From Sphingomicrobium aestuariivivum (GTDB lineage: Bacteria; Pseudomonadota; Alphaproteobacteria; Sphingomonadales; Sphingomonadaceae), in contig NZ_CP102629.1 in assembly GCF_024721585.1 (NCBI RefSeq), positions 744,001 to 808,000 of the forward strand: a stretch of DNA of 64,000 bases. The letters are read 5' to 3'. The notes under the pieces were generated by a model, which searched no databases, had not been told where the DNA came from, and saw only the letters and a list, made by a program, of their open reading frames with translations. Position numbers and translations under genes: made by a program. This document shows, one piece after another, positions 1-7,274 of the stretch (the stretch's first letter is position 1; each line of letters starts with the position of its first letter).

Positions 1-1
1 G

Positions 2-478
2 ATGCTCGGACGACCAGATGATGCCAAGTTGCTGAGGATGCTGCACGGTGCCGCCGAGGACACCGGCGATCGCATCCGCATGGTCTGTGACCGCATCACC
101 AACCAGCAGATCGTCAAGATCCTCCAGGACTGCTGTTCCAACCGTGACGAGATGATCCCGCTGGTCAAGGCGGCGCTCGACGAGCTCCACGCCCCGCTCG
201 AGGACAGCGAGCGCCGCATCTGCTGCCCCGCCAGCTGGTTCGACCTGTCGGACAGCGCGACCGAGACGGGCAATTACGGCCCCCTCCTCCTCAAGCTCGC
301 CGACTGCGACGAGATCGTGAAGGGGCGCCTCGAGGAGGCCAGCGAGACCGCCGACCTGTCGGCCAGCACCCGCCTCGCCATCGACGAGGCCATCATCCTG
401 CTCGACGAGACGGTCAAGAAATTCCGCCGCATCGTCGAACAGTCCGACGGCAAGGCCAAGGACGAGGCCGCGGCCTAG
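2..478 (+). CDS. Unrecognised helical protein (possibly 5'-partial)
   Basis: The frame is open from the first bases, so the ATG at 2 could be the true start or an internal methionine of a gene beginning before the window. The 158 predicted residues are almost entirely helix-forming, with a Cys-Cys pair near residues 44-45 and another near 74-75, and a Lys/Glu-rich end. The overall look is a four-helix-bundle protein, but I do not recognise the family and assign no function. Its TAG stop interlocks with the stop of the convergent gene in a shared CTAG. Confidence 0.6.
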   Translation: MLGRPDDAKLLRMLHGAAEDTGDRIRMVCDRITNQQIVKILQDCCSNRDEMIPLVKAALDELHAPLEDSERRICCPASWFDLSDSATETGNYGPLLLKLADCDEIVKGRLEEASETADLSASTRLAIDEAIILLDETVKKFRRIVEQSDGKAKDEAAA

Positions 479-1290
479 TCGATCAGGCCTGCCGCCCGAC
501 CGACGGGCACGACCGCGAACAGCTCCAGCGCATTGTCGCCCGCGGCCCCGTCGGGAACGCGAAGCCGCCTGCCGGTCACGCAGACCTGCTCGCCCTCCGG
601 CGTCTCGAAGCACTCGTGCATCTCTGTCAGGACCTTCGACAGATGGAGCACATCGCTCGCCGCCCTGCCGACGCGGTCGTGCCAGCGCAGGACCTGTTCG
701 CGGTCGCCCCATAGCGAGCCGACGAGCCAGTCACCCTGCGAATAAAGCGGATGGTCGACGATCTGCATGCCGATCATCAGCGCATGCTGCTCCTGTTCGC
801 GGTCACATGGCTGCGGTGCTGCGTCACCGGGTGCCAGTTGTCCGCACCGGCGCAACGCCCCCTTGGCGGTAAAGCCGAACAGTAGCGGCGTCGGGATCGT
901 CCGCGCCGCTTCGACTGGAAAGGCGTCCACGGGAGGCCGGCTGATCCGCCACTCCACCGTCGGCGTCACATAGATGCCCGAGGTCGGCTGCCCCGCCTCG
1001 TCGAGCGCCGGCTCGAAGCGGGCCCGCGCGCGCAACACGGTGCAGGTCGCCCGGTCGAGATGCTCCGAGCCCGAACTCTCGGCGATCTTGCACTGGGTCA
1101 CCCGGCCGTCGGGACCGACGTGCAGCCGCGCGCGCACCCCGCCCTGTTCCTGGTGCCGGAGCGCCATGCTCGGATAGTCTTCGGACGTGAACAGCCCGCG
1201 GATATCGCCCCGCGGTGCGACCTCGACCGGCTGGCCCGCGGTGGCGGACGCATAGAGGAGGCCGCCCAGCAGCCCCGATGCGATCATCAT
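475..1290 (-). CDS. Periplasmic TonB C-terminal-domain protein
   Basis: The protein has 271 residues. The ATG at 1290 is chosen because AGGGGGA lies just upstream and a signal peptide (MMIASGLLGGLLYAS) follows directly. Residues about 40-115 match the TonB C-terminal fold: YPSMAL, GGV, then DGRV, SSGSEHLD and RARFEPAL. Classical TonB has an N-terminal membrane anchor and a Pro-rich linker; neither is present, so this is probably a secreted TonB-like protein and not the energy transducer. The last 150 residues are not recognised. The stop overlaps the convergent gene at CTAG. It lies downstream of the terminator of the candidate RNA and so probably has its own promoter. Confidence 0.75.
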   Translation of the reverse strand: MMIASGLLGGLLYASATAGQPVEVAPRGDIRGLFTSEDYPSMALRHQEQGGVRARLHVGPDGRVTQCKIAESSGSEHLDRATCTVLRARARFEPALDEAGQPTSGIYVTPTVEWRISRPPVDAFPVEAARTIPTPLLFGFTAKGALRRCGQLAPGDAAPQPCDREQEQHALMIGMQIVDHPLYSQGDWLVGSLWGDREQVLRWHDRVGRAASDVLHLSKVLTEMHECFETPEGEQVCVTGRRLRVPDGAAGDNALELFAVVPVGRAAGLID

Positions 1291-1441
1291 GAAATCCCCC
1301 TTCCCCCGAGCAGGGCGGAGACAAGCAAATGGAGGAAGAGACGGCAAGCCCCGGCCTGGCCCGAACCCGCCTCATCGTCGCGTTAGCGGACAGCGCATCG
1401 ATCATCGACGGCGGCGCCCCCGACCCGCCCGACACCCGCGC

Positions 1442-1990
1442 AAAGAAAAAGGGACCAGCGCCGAAACGCTGGTCCCCTTCTTGGCTCCGGGTCGGTTTGC
1501 CGGTCTTGGCCCGGGTTCGCTTCACGTCCGCCCGAAGGCTTCTGTTCGGCGCCCATCGCCATCCTTGCGCACCCACTCAGGCGTCGCTCGTTTCCACCCG
1601 GCCTGCTCCCATGAGGAGCTTCGCCTCGGGTCCGGCGCCTTGCCTGTTGAGAGCTCTCACTCACGACAGGCTCCGTGCCTTTCCCTCACCGACCGACCCG
1701 TCAAGCGGATCGCGTCCCGGTGGTTCGTCGCGGCCCTTCCTGGACCGGGACCTTCGCGCCCTTCGCTCCCCCGATCCGAAGATCGGTGCAGCGCGGCTGC
1801 GTTAGGCACCCCGGTGCTTCCGGTGCCGTCCGACCGGCTGGTCTGGTCCCCAAGGGTCCGGATCTCGACACGCTGTCCGGATCCGAAGATCCTTTGGCGC
1901 TCCTTCCGGTCTTGCGACCCTCGCCTGCCGGCGGAGATCGGAACTTCCGTTTCCTTGCCCCGAAGGGCCCGGGCGGTTCGTCCCGATCAC
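1442..1990 (-). ncRNA. Candidate long structured non-coding RNA (~550 nt)
   Basis: This 1-kb gene gap holds no convincing reading frame but has clear RNA structure on the minus strand. Visible in order are GCCC-UUCG-GGGC, GGUC-GCAA-GACC, GGAUC-UUCG-GAUCC, a GGCACC/GGUGCC stem, CCGAUC-UUCG-GAUCGG, a GCCUGU/ACAGGC stem, GCUCC-UCAU-GGGAGC inside ACCCG/CGGGU, and GCC-UUCG-GGC. It ends in a 10-bp GC-rich hairpin followed by TTTTT. A promoter-like TTGGAA-17-CATATT sits just upstream. Conserved blocks of RNase P RNA, tmRNA, 6S and SRP RNA were looked for and not recognised. Ends are inferred from the promoter and terminator. Confidence 0.6.
1446..1476 (-). terminator. Rho-independent terminator of the candidate ncRNA
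   Basis: A perfect 10-bp stem (GGGACCAGCG/CGCTGGTCCC, six-base loop) is followed on the minus strand by five Ts and then CTTTG. It closes the structured region and separates it from the TonB-like gene downstream. Confidence 0.8.
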
Positions 1991-1996
1991 AATTTC

Positions 1997-2025
1997 AATA
2001 TGTCGCGAATCGGCTTGGTTTCCAA
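1997..2025 (-). promoter_or_regulatory. Sigma-70-type promoter for the candidate ncRNA
   Basis: On the minus strand TTGGAA (2025-2020) and CATATT (2002-1997) are separated by exactly 17 bases, placing a start near 1990, just before the first hairpins. This is the most AT-rich stretch of the gap. Confidence 0.5.
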
Positions 2026-2047
2026 GCGCTTAAAAGATGTTTTCGCC

Positions 2048-2056
2048 TGTGGATAA
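2048..2056 (-). promoter_or_regulatory. Perfect DnaA box
   Basis: TTATCCACA on the minus strand matches the 9-mer DnaA-box consensus exactly. It lies about 23 bases upstream of the ncRNA -35 element. A single box is not evidence for an origin; it could be a DnaA-titrating or DnaA-responsive site. Confidence 0.45.
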
Positions 2057-2281
2057 CGGGGATATCGCGCATAACTCGCGAATTTCGCGGGCACGACCCC
2101 AGTCCAGCCGCGCCTCTAGCCAGCACAAAGCCGATTCGCAAGCCCGATTCCGCCCGCCCGACTCGAAAACGACTCACCAACTGCATCTTCGAGTCGCCTC
2201 CCCGACTCCCCGACCACCGACCGGGTTGCCCAAATGTTCTCCCCGCCCTACCTGTCAGGCGTGACCGAATCTTCGCCCCCC

Positions 2282-4615
2282 ATGCCCGCCGACACGCCAG
2301 CCTATCTCGCGCACCTCAACCCCGCGCAGTACGAGGCCGCGACCACCCTCGACGGCCCCGTCCTCATCCTCGCGGGCGCGGGCACGGGCAAGACCGCCAC
2401 GCTGACCGCGCGCCTCGCCCACCTCATCGCCACCCGCCGCGCCTGGCCGAGCCAGATCCTCGCCGTCACCTTCACCAACAAGGCCGCGCGCGAGATGAAG
2501 GAGCGCGTGGCCAAGATCACCGGCGGCGCGGTCGACAACATGCCCTGGCTCGGCACTTTTCACTCGGTCTGCGCGCGCATGCTCCGCCGCCACGCCGAGC
2601 TCGTCGGCCTCCAGCCCAACTTCACCATCATCGACACCGACGACCAGCTCCGCCTGTTGAAGCAACTCGTCGAGGCCGCGCAGATCGACCCCAAGCGCTG
2701 GCCGCCCCGCGCCCTCGCCGGCCTCATCGACCAATGGAAGAACAAGGGCCTCACCCCCGCCCACATCGACGCCGCCGATGCGCAAGCCTATGCCGACGGC
2801 AAGGGCGCCGACCTCTACGCGCAATATCAGGAGCGGCTCAAAGCGGTGAACGCCTGCGACTTCGGCGACCTCCTCCTTCACATGCTCACCATCTTCAAGG
2901 CGCACCCCGACGTCCTCGACCAGTGGCGCGAGCGCTTCCGCTACCTGATGGTCGACGAATATCAGGACACCAACGCCAGCCAGTATGAATGGCTGAAGAT
3001 GCTCGCCTCCCCCGACAACAACATCGCCTGCGTCGGCGACGACGACCAGAGCATCTACAGCTGGCGCGGCGCCGATGTGTCCAACATCCTCCGCTTCGAG
3101 CGCGATTTCCCCGGCGCCAAGATCGTCCGCCTCGAACAGAATTACCGCTCCACCGGCCACATCCTCGCCGCCGCCAGCGGAGTGATCGCCCACAACAGCG
3201 GCCGCCTCGGCAAGGAGCTGTGGACCGACGCCGGCATGGGCCAGAAAGTGAAAGTGCTCGGCGTCTGGGACGGCCCCGAGGAAGCCCGCCGCATCGCCGA
3301 AGAGATTGAAAACCACGTCTCCAAGGGCGGCAGCCTCGATGATTGCGCCATCCTCGTGCGTGCCTCGCACCAGACCCGCGAGTTCGAAGAGCGTTTCATC
3401 GCCATCGGCATGGATTACCAGATCATCGGCGGCTTCCGCTTCTACGAGCGCGCCGAGATCCGCGACGCCATCGCCTACCTCCGCCTCTTGGCCTCCCCGC
3501 AGGACGACCTCGCCTTCGACCGCATCATCAACACCCCCAAGCGCGGCCTCGGCGACAAGGCGGTCGCCACCATCCACCAATATGCGAGATCGCAGGGCCT
3601 CCCGCTCCTTATGGCCGCCGCGCAGATCCTCGACACCGACGAACTCACCCCCCGCGCCCGCAATTCGCTCGGCCGCTTCGTCGGCGACTTCGCCCGCTGG
3701 CGGACACTGATGTCCGGATCGATCGCCACCCCCGTCATCGGCGACGACAACCGCCAGCTCATGGAAAGCGGCACCAAAGCCCTCACTCCGTCCGAGCTGA
3801 TGCAGCAGGTGATCGAGGAGTCAGGCTATGTCGCCATGCTCCAGGCCGACAAGTCCGCCGAGGCCCAGGGCCGCCTCGACAACCTCGCCGAACTCGCCCG
3901 CGCGATGGAGGAATATGAGACCCTCTCGGACTTCCTCGAACATGTCAGCCTCGTCATGGACAATGACGCCAACAAGGCGGGAGAGCGCGTCACCCTCATG
4001 ACCATCCACGCCGCCAAGGGCTTGGAATTCCCCTTGGTCTTCCTCGCCGGCTGGGAAGAAGGCCTCTTCCCTTCACAGCGCGCGCTGGACGAAGGCGGCA
4101 ATGCCAGCCTCGAGGAAGAGCGCCGCCTCGCCTATGTCGCCATCACCCGCGCGCGCCGACAGGCGATGATCGTCCACGCCGCCAACCGCCGCATCTACGG
4201 CCAGTGGACGAGCAGCATCCCCAGCCGCTTCGTCGACGAACTCCCCGCCGAACATGTGGAAAGCGACCAGACCATGTCGGGCGGCGCCTCGCTCTGGCAG
4301 GCCCAGTTCCAGCCCCACGAAGACCCCTTCGCCCACCTCGCCGCCGCGGGCTCCAACCGCGCCAGCACCCGAGGCCCCGGCTGGAAACGCGCCAGCTCCC
4401 GCTTCGAAAAAGGCGAACAACGCATCATCGAAAGCCGCGGCAGCGCGGTGAGCCTAGGCAACAAGGGCCGCGACGACCTGACCGTCGGCATGCGCGTCTT
4501 TCACGGCAAGTTCGGCTACGGAAAGATCGAAGCGATCGAAGGCAACAAGCTCGAGATCGAGTTCGAGAAAGCAGGACGGAAACGGGTATTGGATAGCTTT
4601 GTGAGTTTGGACTGA
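2282..4615 (+). CDS. pcrA: UvrD/PcrA-type superfamily 1 DNA helicase
   Basis: An ATP-dependent 3'-5' DNA helicase for repair and replication-fork maintenance. The 777 residues carry Walker A AGAGTGKT (31-38), AVTFTNKAA (61-69), GTFHSVC, Walker B DEYQDT (225-230), GDDDQSIYSWRGA (252-264), QNYRST, and VTLMTIHAAKGLEFP in the last third, with a basic Tudor-like tail. ATG 2282 is preferred because family members begin shortly before the LNPAQ motif; an in-frame GTG at 2261 and an ATG at 2234 are alternatives. The final ~15 codons use AT-rich synonyms unlike the rest of the gene, suggesting a recombination junction near the stop. Confidence 0.92.
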   Translation: MPADTPAYLAHLNPAQYEAATTLDGPVLILAGAGTGKTATLTARLAHLIATRRAWPSQILAVTFTNKAAREMKERVAKITGGAVDNMPWLGTFHSVCARMLRRHAELVGLQPNFTIIDTDDQLRLLKQLVEAAQIDPKRWPPRALAGLIDQWKNKGLTPAHIDAADAQAYADGKGADLYAQYQERLKAVNACDFGDLLLHMLTIFKAHPDVLDQWRERFRYLMVDEYQDTNASQYEWLKMLASPDNNIACVGDDDQSIYSWRGADVSNILRFERDFPGAKIVRLEQNYRSTGHILAAASGVIAHNSGRLGKELWTDAGMGQKVKVLGVWDGPEEARRIAEEIENHVSKGGSLDDCAILVRASHQTREFEERFIAIGMDYQIIGGFRFYERAEIRDAIAYLRLLASPQDDLAFDRIINTPKRGLGDKAVATIHQYARSQGLPLLMAAAQILDTDELTPRARNSLGRFVGDFARWRTLMSGSIATPVIGDDNRQLMESGTKALTPSELMQQVIEESGYVAMLQADKSAEAQGRLDNLAELARAMEEYETLSDFLEHVSLVMDNDANKAGERVTLMTIHAAKGLEFPLVFLAGWEEGLFPSQRALDEGGNASLEEERRLAYVAITRARRQAMIVHAANRRIYGQWTSSIPSRFVDELPAEHVESDQTMSGGASLWQAQFQPHEDPFAHLAAAGSNRASTRGPGWKRASSRFEKGEQRIIESRGSAVSLGNKGRDDLTVGMRVFHGKFGYGKIEAIEGNKLEIEFEKAGRKRVLDSFVSLD

Positions 4616-4620
4616 AATAT

Positions 4621-5664
4621 ATGAGTGACAATGAACTAAGGTCATGCACCTGTAAGAGCTACATTCTCCCCAGATATCATATCGACAGCGAAGAATTCTT
4701 AGCGCTTCGCGAATGGGCTTTATCCCGAATTGATGGAATGGTTCTGTCGTGCTGGAATTTCGACCCCGAATTTCTCTGCGAAACTATCACATTGAACGTG
4801 AAAGACATTGACCCTGAAGAATTAGACTTTCTCAAGATTAGAACGTTTGCCGCAGGCTTAGACAATTGTATTGTCATAGAAGCCACCGCTAGCGAACCTA
4901 CGTTTTCCGCGAGCGACCTTCCTAAAATCCAATATCCTGATGGAAGCGAGATAGAAGATGAAAAACTGCTCTCAATGCTTGAGGATTCCTTGTGCGATCA
5001 AGTCACGAAATTGATCGATGGCTGTTTCGGCATTTGGAACATTGCCTTTGGCGGTGCTCTAAATACCATCAAAACCTTTGCTGAGTGTGGAGAACAGCAT
5101 TCAGAGTCAAATGGATGTGACTCATGCATACCGTGGGCTGTGAACGATGACAATCTTATCGACATCAGTAGGATACCTAAAACGCATCCAGAAAAGGTTT
5201 TGGAGTGGTCATTAAAATGTAAGGGCTATTGGTACGGAAAGGGAGAGACGAACGTCGAGAAGTCGGTTTGCCTTCTTTCGAGAATCTTTAAGGTATCAAA
5301 CAAACACGACTCTTACCCAACGCTTCTGTGGACGATAGCGTCCTTGGAGGCTTTATATTGTGACAGTTCTAGTGCCATTGCTTATCAAATACGTCGCCGG
5401 GCACCTCTTTTATCAGCGGAGATAAGGGGGCATGATATGAATAAACTAATCAATAAAGGGTACGGATTTCGGTCACGTATTTTCCATGGGGATATACGAA
5501 TGGAGAGCATTTTCGCCGAAAGAGACGATTGCCCTGATGACCACCACACCCTCAAATCGTCAGATCATACCGACGCATTTTTAGCCGTGGCAGTTTCATC
5601 AATCGCATGCTGCATTTCTAATGATTGGCACGAGGTAACCTTCGAGGAACGATTGGTAATTTGA
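4621..5664 (+). CDS. HEPN-domain protein (Apea-like), AT-rich acquired gene
   Basis: A 347-residue protein whose base and codon use are much more AT-rich than all neighbours. The C-terminal third resembles the Apea-like HEPN fold: a helix around LWTIASLEALY (236-246), a basic helix QIRRRAPLL (256-264), and RSRIFHG (284-290), which fits the R-X4-H signature of HEPN ribonucleases. The N-terminal two thirds, with several Cys (including CDSC at 166-169), are not recognised. HEPN proteins are often RNases of toxin or phage-defence systems; that role here is inference. It starts 5 bases after pcrA and its TGA overlaps the TTG of the next gene, so it is probably co-transcribed. No partner antitoxin is apparent. 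Confidence 0.75.
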   Translation: MSDNELRSCTCKSYILPRYHIDSEEFLALREWALSRIDGMVLSCWNFDPEFLCETITLNVKDIDPEELDFLKIRTFAAGLDNCIVIEATASEPTFSASDLPKIQYPDGSEIEDEKLLSMLEDSLCDQVTKLIDGCFGIWNIAFGGALNTIKTFAECGEQHSESNGCDSCIPWAVNDDNLIDISRIPKTHPEKVLEWSLKCKGYWYGKGETNVEKSVCLLSRIFKVSNKHDSYPTLLWTIASLEALYCDSSSAIAYQIRRRAPLLSAEIRGHDMNKLINKGYGFRSRIFHGDIRMESIFAERDDCPDDHHTLKSSDHTDAFLAVAVSSIACCISNDWHEVTFEERLVI

Positions 5665-6164
5665 TCTCGAAAACAACCCTCCTCCGCGCCATCAACGCCG
5701 GCACGCCGCTCAAGATGCACACCCTGCGCGCGCTCGCGGCGGCGGCGGGCTATGCGGACCCGCGCACCTATATCGCCAGCGGCAACCTCCTCCTCGACAC
5801 CGACGACAGCGAGGGAGAGATCCGCGCCCGCCTCGGCCCCGCGCTTAAGGCCCATGTCGGCGCCCCCGTCCCGCTCTTCGTCCGCACCGCCGACGAACTC
5901 GACGCCCTCCTCGCCGCCAACCCGTTTCCGCAAGCCCCCGGCAACAAGGTCATAGCGCTCTTTCTCGACGACGCACCGACACAGGCCGACATCACCGCCG
6001 CCACCAACATTACCGACGAGCAGGTCGCGCTCGGCACCCGCCACCTCTACCTCCACTATCCCTCGGGCCAGGGCCGCAGTCGCATGAAGCTCCCCGCCAT
6101 GGACCGCGGCACCGCGCGCAACATGAATACGGTGAAGAAACTCAGCCAGCTCGCCCGCGCCTGA
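5661..6164 (+). CDS. DUF1697 family protein
   Basis: A 167-residue cytoplasmic protein of a widespread family of unknown function. Family hallmarks are an N-terminal LLRAINAG, LRAL, then RTYIASGNLLL, a central VIALFLD and a C-terminal RNMNTVKKL. I place the start at TTG 5661 and not at the upstream ATG 5625: it gives a normal N-terminus (ISKTTLLRAINAG), a GAGGAA ribosome site lies 11 bases upstream inside the HEPN gene, and TTG overlaps the HEPN TGA in TTGA. This suggests translational coupling. The first codons look like part of the imported segment. Confidence 0.82.
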   Translation: MISKTTLLRAINAGTPLKMHTLRALAAAAGYADPRTYIASGNLLLDTDDSEGEIRARLGPALKAHVGAPVPLFVRTADELDALLAANPFPQAPGNKVIALFLDDAPTQADITAATNITDEQVALGTRHLYLHYPSGQGRSRMKLPAMDRGTARNMNTVKKLSQLARA

Positions 6165-6309
6165 CCGGGCACACCAGACACCGCGCGCCAGACGCCGCGC
6201 GACATGCGGCGCGATCCGTGCTATACCACTGGCATCACAAGAATTTTCTCGAAGCATCCTGTGACTGTCGGAACGAGTAACTCGCCGACGCTTGTCGCAG
6301 GAACGCCTT

Positions 6310-6486
6310 ATGCCCATCACCGATCTTAACGAATTGCTCCACCGCGAACAGGTGGCGCACGACCGCGCCCACCGTGCCGCGACCGAGGAAATGCGCCGTG
6401 TCTACACGCGCATGGCCGAGGATTATCGCGCCCGCATCAACGCCCGCCCCTTCGAGGGCAGCGACCGCGTCGGCGCCATCCGCTAG
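6310..6486 (+). CDS. Small helical protein, 58 aa
   Basis: It starts at ATG 6310 with AGGA eight bases upstream. The sequence is one long amphipathic charged helix (REQVAHDRAHRAATEEMRRVY) ending in a short tail. No function is recognised. It resembles in style the two small coiled-coil proteins encoded at 6483 and 11088, which share alternating Arg/Glu/Ala helices. Its TAG overlaps the stop of the convergent neighbour in CTAG. Confidence 0.6.
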   Translation: MPITDLNELLHREQVAHDRAHRAATEEMRRVYTRMAEDYRARINARPFEGSDRVGAIR

Positions 6487-6743
6487 GACCGGGGCGGGCG
6501 TCCGCCGCGCGGCGGACGCTCGATGCCGGCCGCTTCGTCGGCGGCCGCCTGCGCCTCGCGCTCGGCCTTTCGGGCGGCCTCCTCGCTCTTCAGGATATCG
6601 GTACGCAGCGACCGCTGCGCCAGCGCTTCCCACGCCGCCGCCGATCGCAGATGGTTGGCGCGCACATTGTCGAGCGTGGCCTCGCGGGCCAGCGCCCGCG
6701 CTTCACGCACGCGCTCTACGAGATAATCGCTCTGGTCGGACAT
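6483..6743 (-). CDS. Small coiled-coil protein, 86 aa (paralogue of the 11088 gene)
   Basis: It starts at ATG 6743 behind GGAGGAAGGAAG. The N-terminal 65 residues form a charged helix (DYLVERVREARALARE, then AAWEALAQRS and SEEAARKAERE) that aligns without gaps with the protein at 11088-11309 (EFLIERMEEERAKAD, SWEKLANRA, AEEARKAEMR). The tail is Pro/Gly/Arg-rich. I recognise no characterised family. Stop codon interlocked with the upstream convergent gene. Confidence 0.7.
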   Translation of the reverse strand: MSDQSDYLVERVREARALAREATLDNVRANHLRSAAAWEALAQRSLRTDILKSEEAARKAEREAQAAADEAAGIERPPRGGRPPRS

Positions 6744-6774
6744 GCTGCTTCCTTCCTCCCCCCGGGGTGAAAGA

Positions 6775-6807
6775 GAAAAAAGGGCCCGCCGCATTGCGAC
6801 GAGCCCC
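6775..6807 (-). terminator. Terminator of the cold-shock gene
   Basis: On the minus strand a GC-rich stem around GGGCTCGTCGC and GCGGCGGGCCC, with a three-base loop, is followed by TTTTTTCTC. It lies just downstream of the cold-shock gene and before the 86-aa gene. Confidence 0.6.
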
Positions 6808-6859
6808 TTCCCCCCCTGCCCGCGGCCCCCGCGGCGGGCAAAACGATAGCGGCCTTTCG

Positions 6860-7066
6860 CTAGAGCAGCGTGATCTTGCACGCGGCCATCTTGCCGCGCC
6901 GATCCTGTTCGAGCTCGTAGCCGACCCGCTGTTCCTTCTCGAGGGTCTGCAGCCCGGCCGCTTCCAATGCGCTGACATGCACGAAGGCATCATCGCCCTC
7001 GCCGTCGGGCGCGATGAAGCCGAAGCCCTTGTCGCTATTGAAGAATTTTACGGTGCCTTCGATCAT
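6860..7066 (-). CDS. Cold-shock domain protein (CspA family)
   Basis: A 68-residue single cold-shock domain that binds single-stranded RNA/DNA and acts as an RNA chaperone. It shows RNP1 KGFGFI and RNP2 DAFVHV in the first half, separated by an acidic loop (PDGEGDD). The start is ATG 7066, preceded by AAGGAC; longer in-frame extensions lack the fold. It is followed by a terminator and is probably monocistronic with a leader reaching toward 7110. Confidence 0.93.
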   Translation of the reverse strand: MIEGTVKFFNSDKGFGFIAPDGEGDDAFVHVSALEAAGLQTLEKEQRVGYELEQDRRGKMAACKITLL

Positions 7067-7112
7067 GGGAATAGTCCTTCGGTGCCGCTGCGAAGGGCGC
7101 AGCAGCTTCATG

Positions 7113-7268
7113 CTAGAAATCGGCGATGACGAAAGACTCGGGCGCGTTGTCCGCCCGGATGTTCCAGAAGTCGGCAACTGGTAGCCCGTCCGGCTCTACG
7201 CCCTTTGTTTCGAGAAGGCAATGACACCGCTGTCCTCGCGGCCCCGCCACTGTCGCGCGACGCGAATG
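7113..7268 (-). pseudogene. Possible frameshifted small gene between the cold-shock and membrane-protein genes
   Basis: Two overlapping minus-strand frames each read like protein but break into one another. The upstream frame gives IRVARQWRGREDSGVIAFS and then stops; the other frame continues as GVEPDGLPVADF, WNIRADN and ESFVIADF to a TAG at 7113-7115. Joining them needs one frameshift near 7215. There is no good ATG at the front. It may be a decayed gene, a sequencing error or coincidence. Confidence 0.3.
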
Positions 7269-7274
7269 CTCGCC

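Noticed and set aside
1442-1990. RNase P RNA or tmRNA
   Set aside because: The conserved RNase P core and the tmRNA tag or tRNA-like ends were not found by eye; a covariance-model search would be decisive.
1289-2233. Long plus-strand open frames across the gap
   Set aside because: They are Arg/Pro-rich with no ribosome site and no family features; the stops are rare only because the DNA is GC-rich and structured.
2255-3580. Long minus-strand frames opposite pcrA, rpsA, nadA and other genes
   Set aside because: They are mirror frames of GC-rich coding sequence, with Gly/Val/Ala/Asp-rich translations and no start signals.
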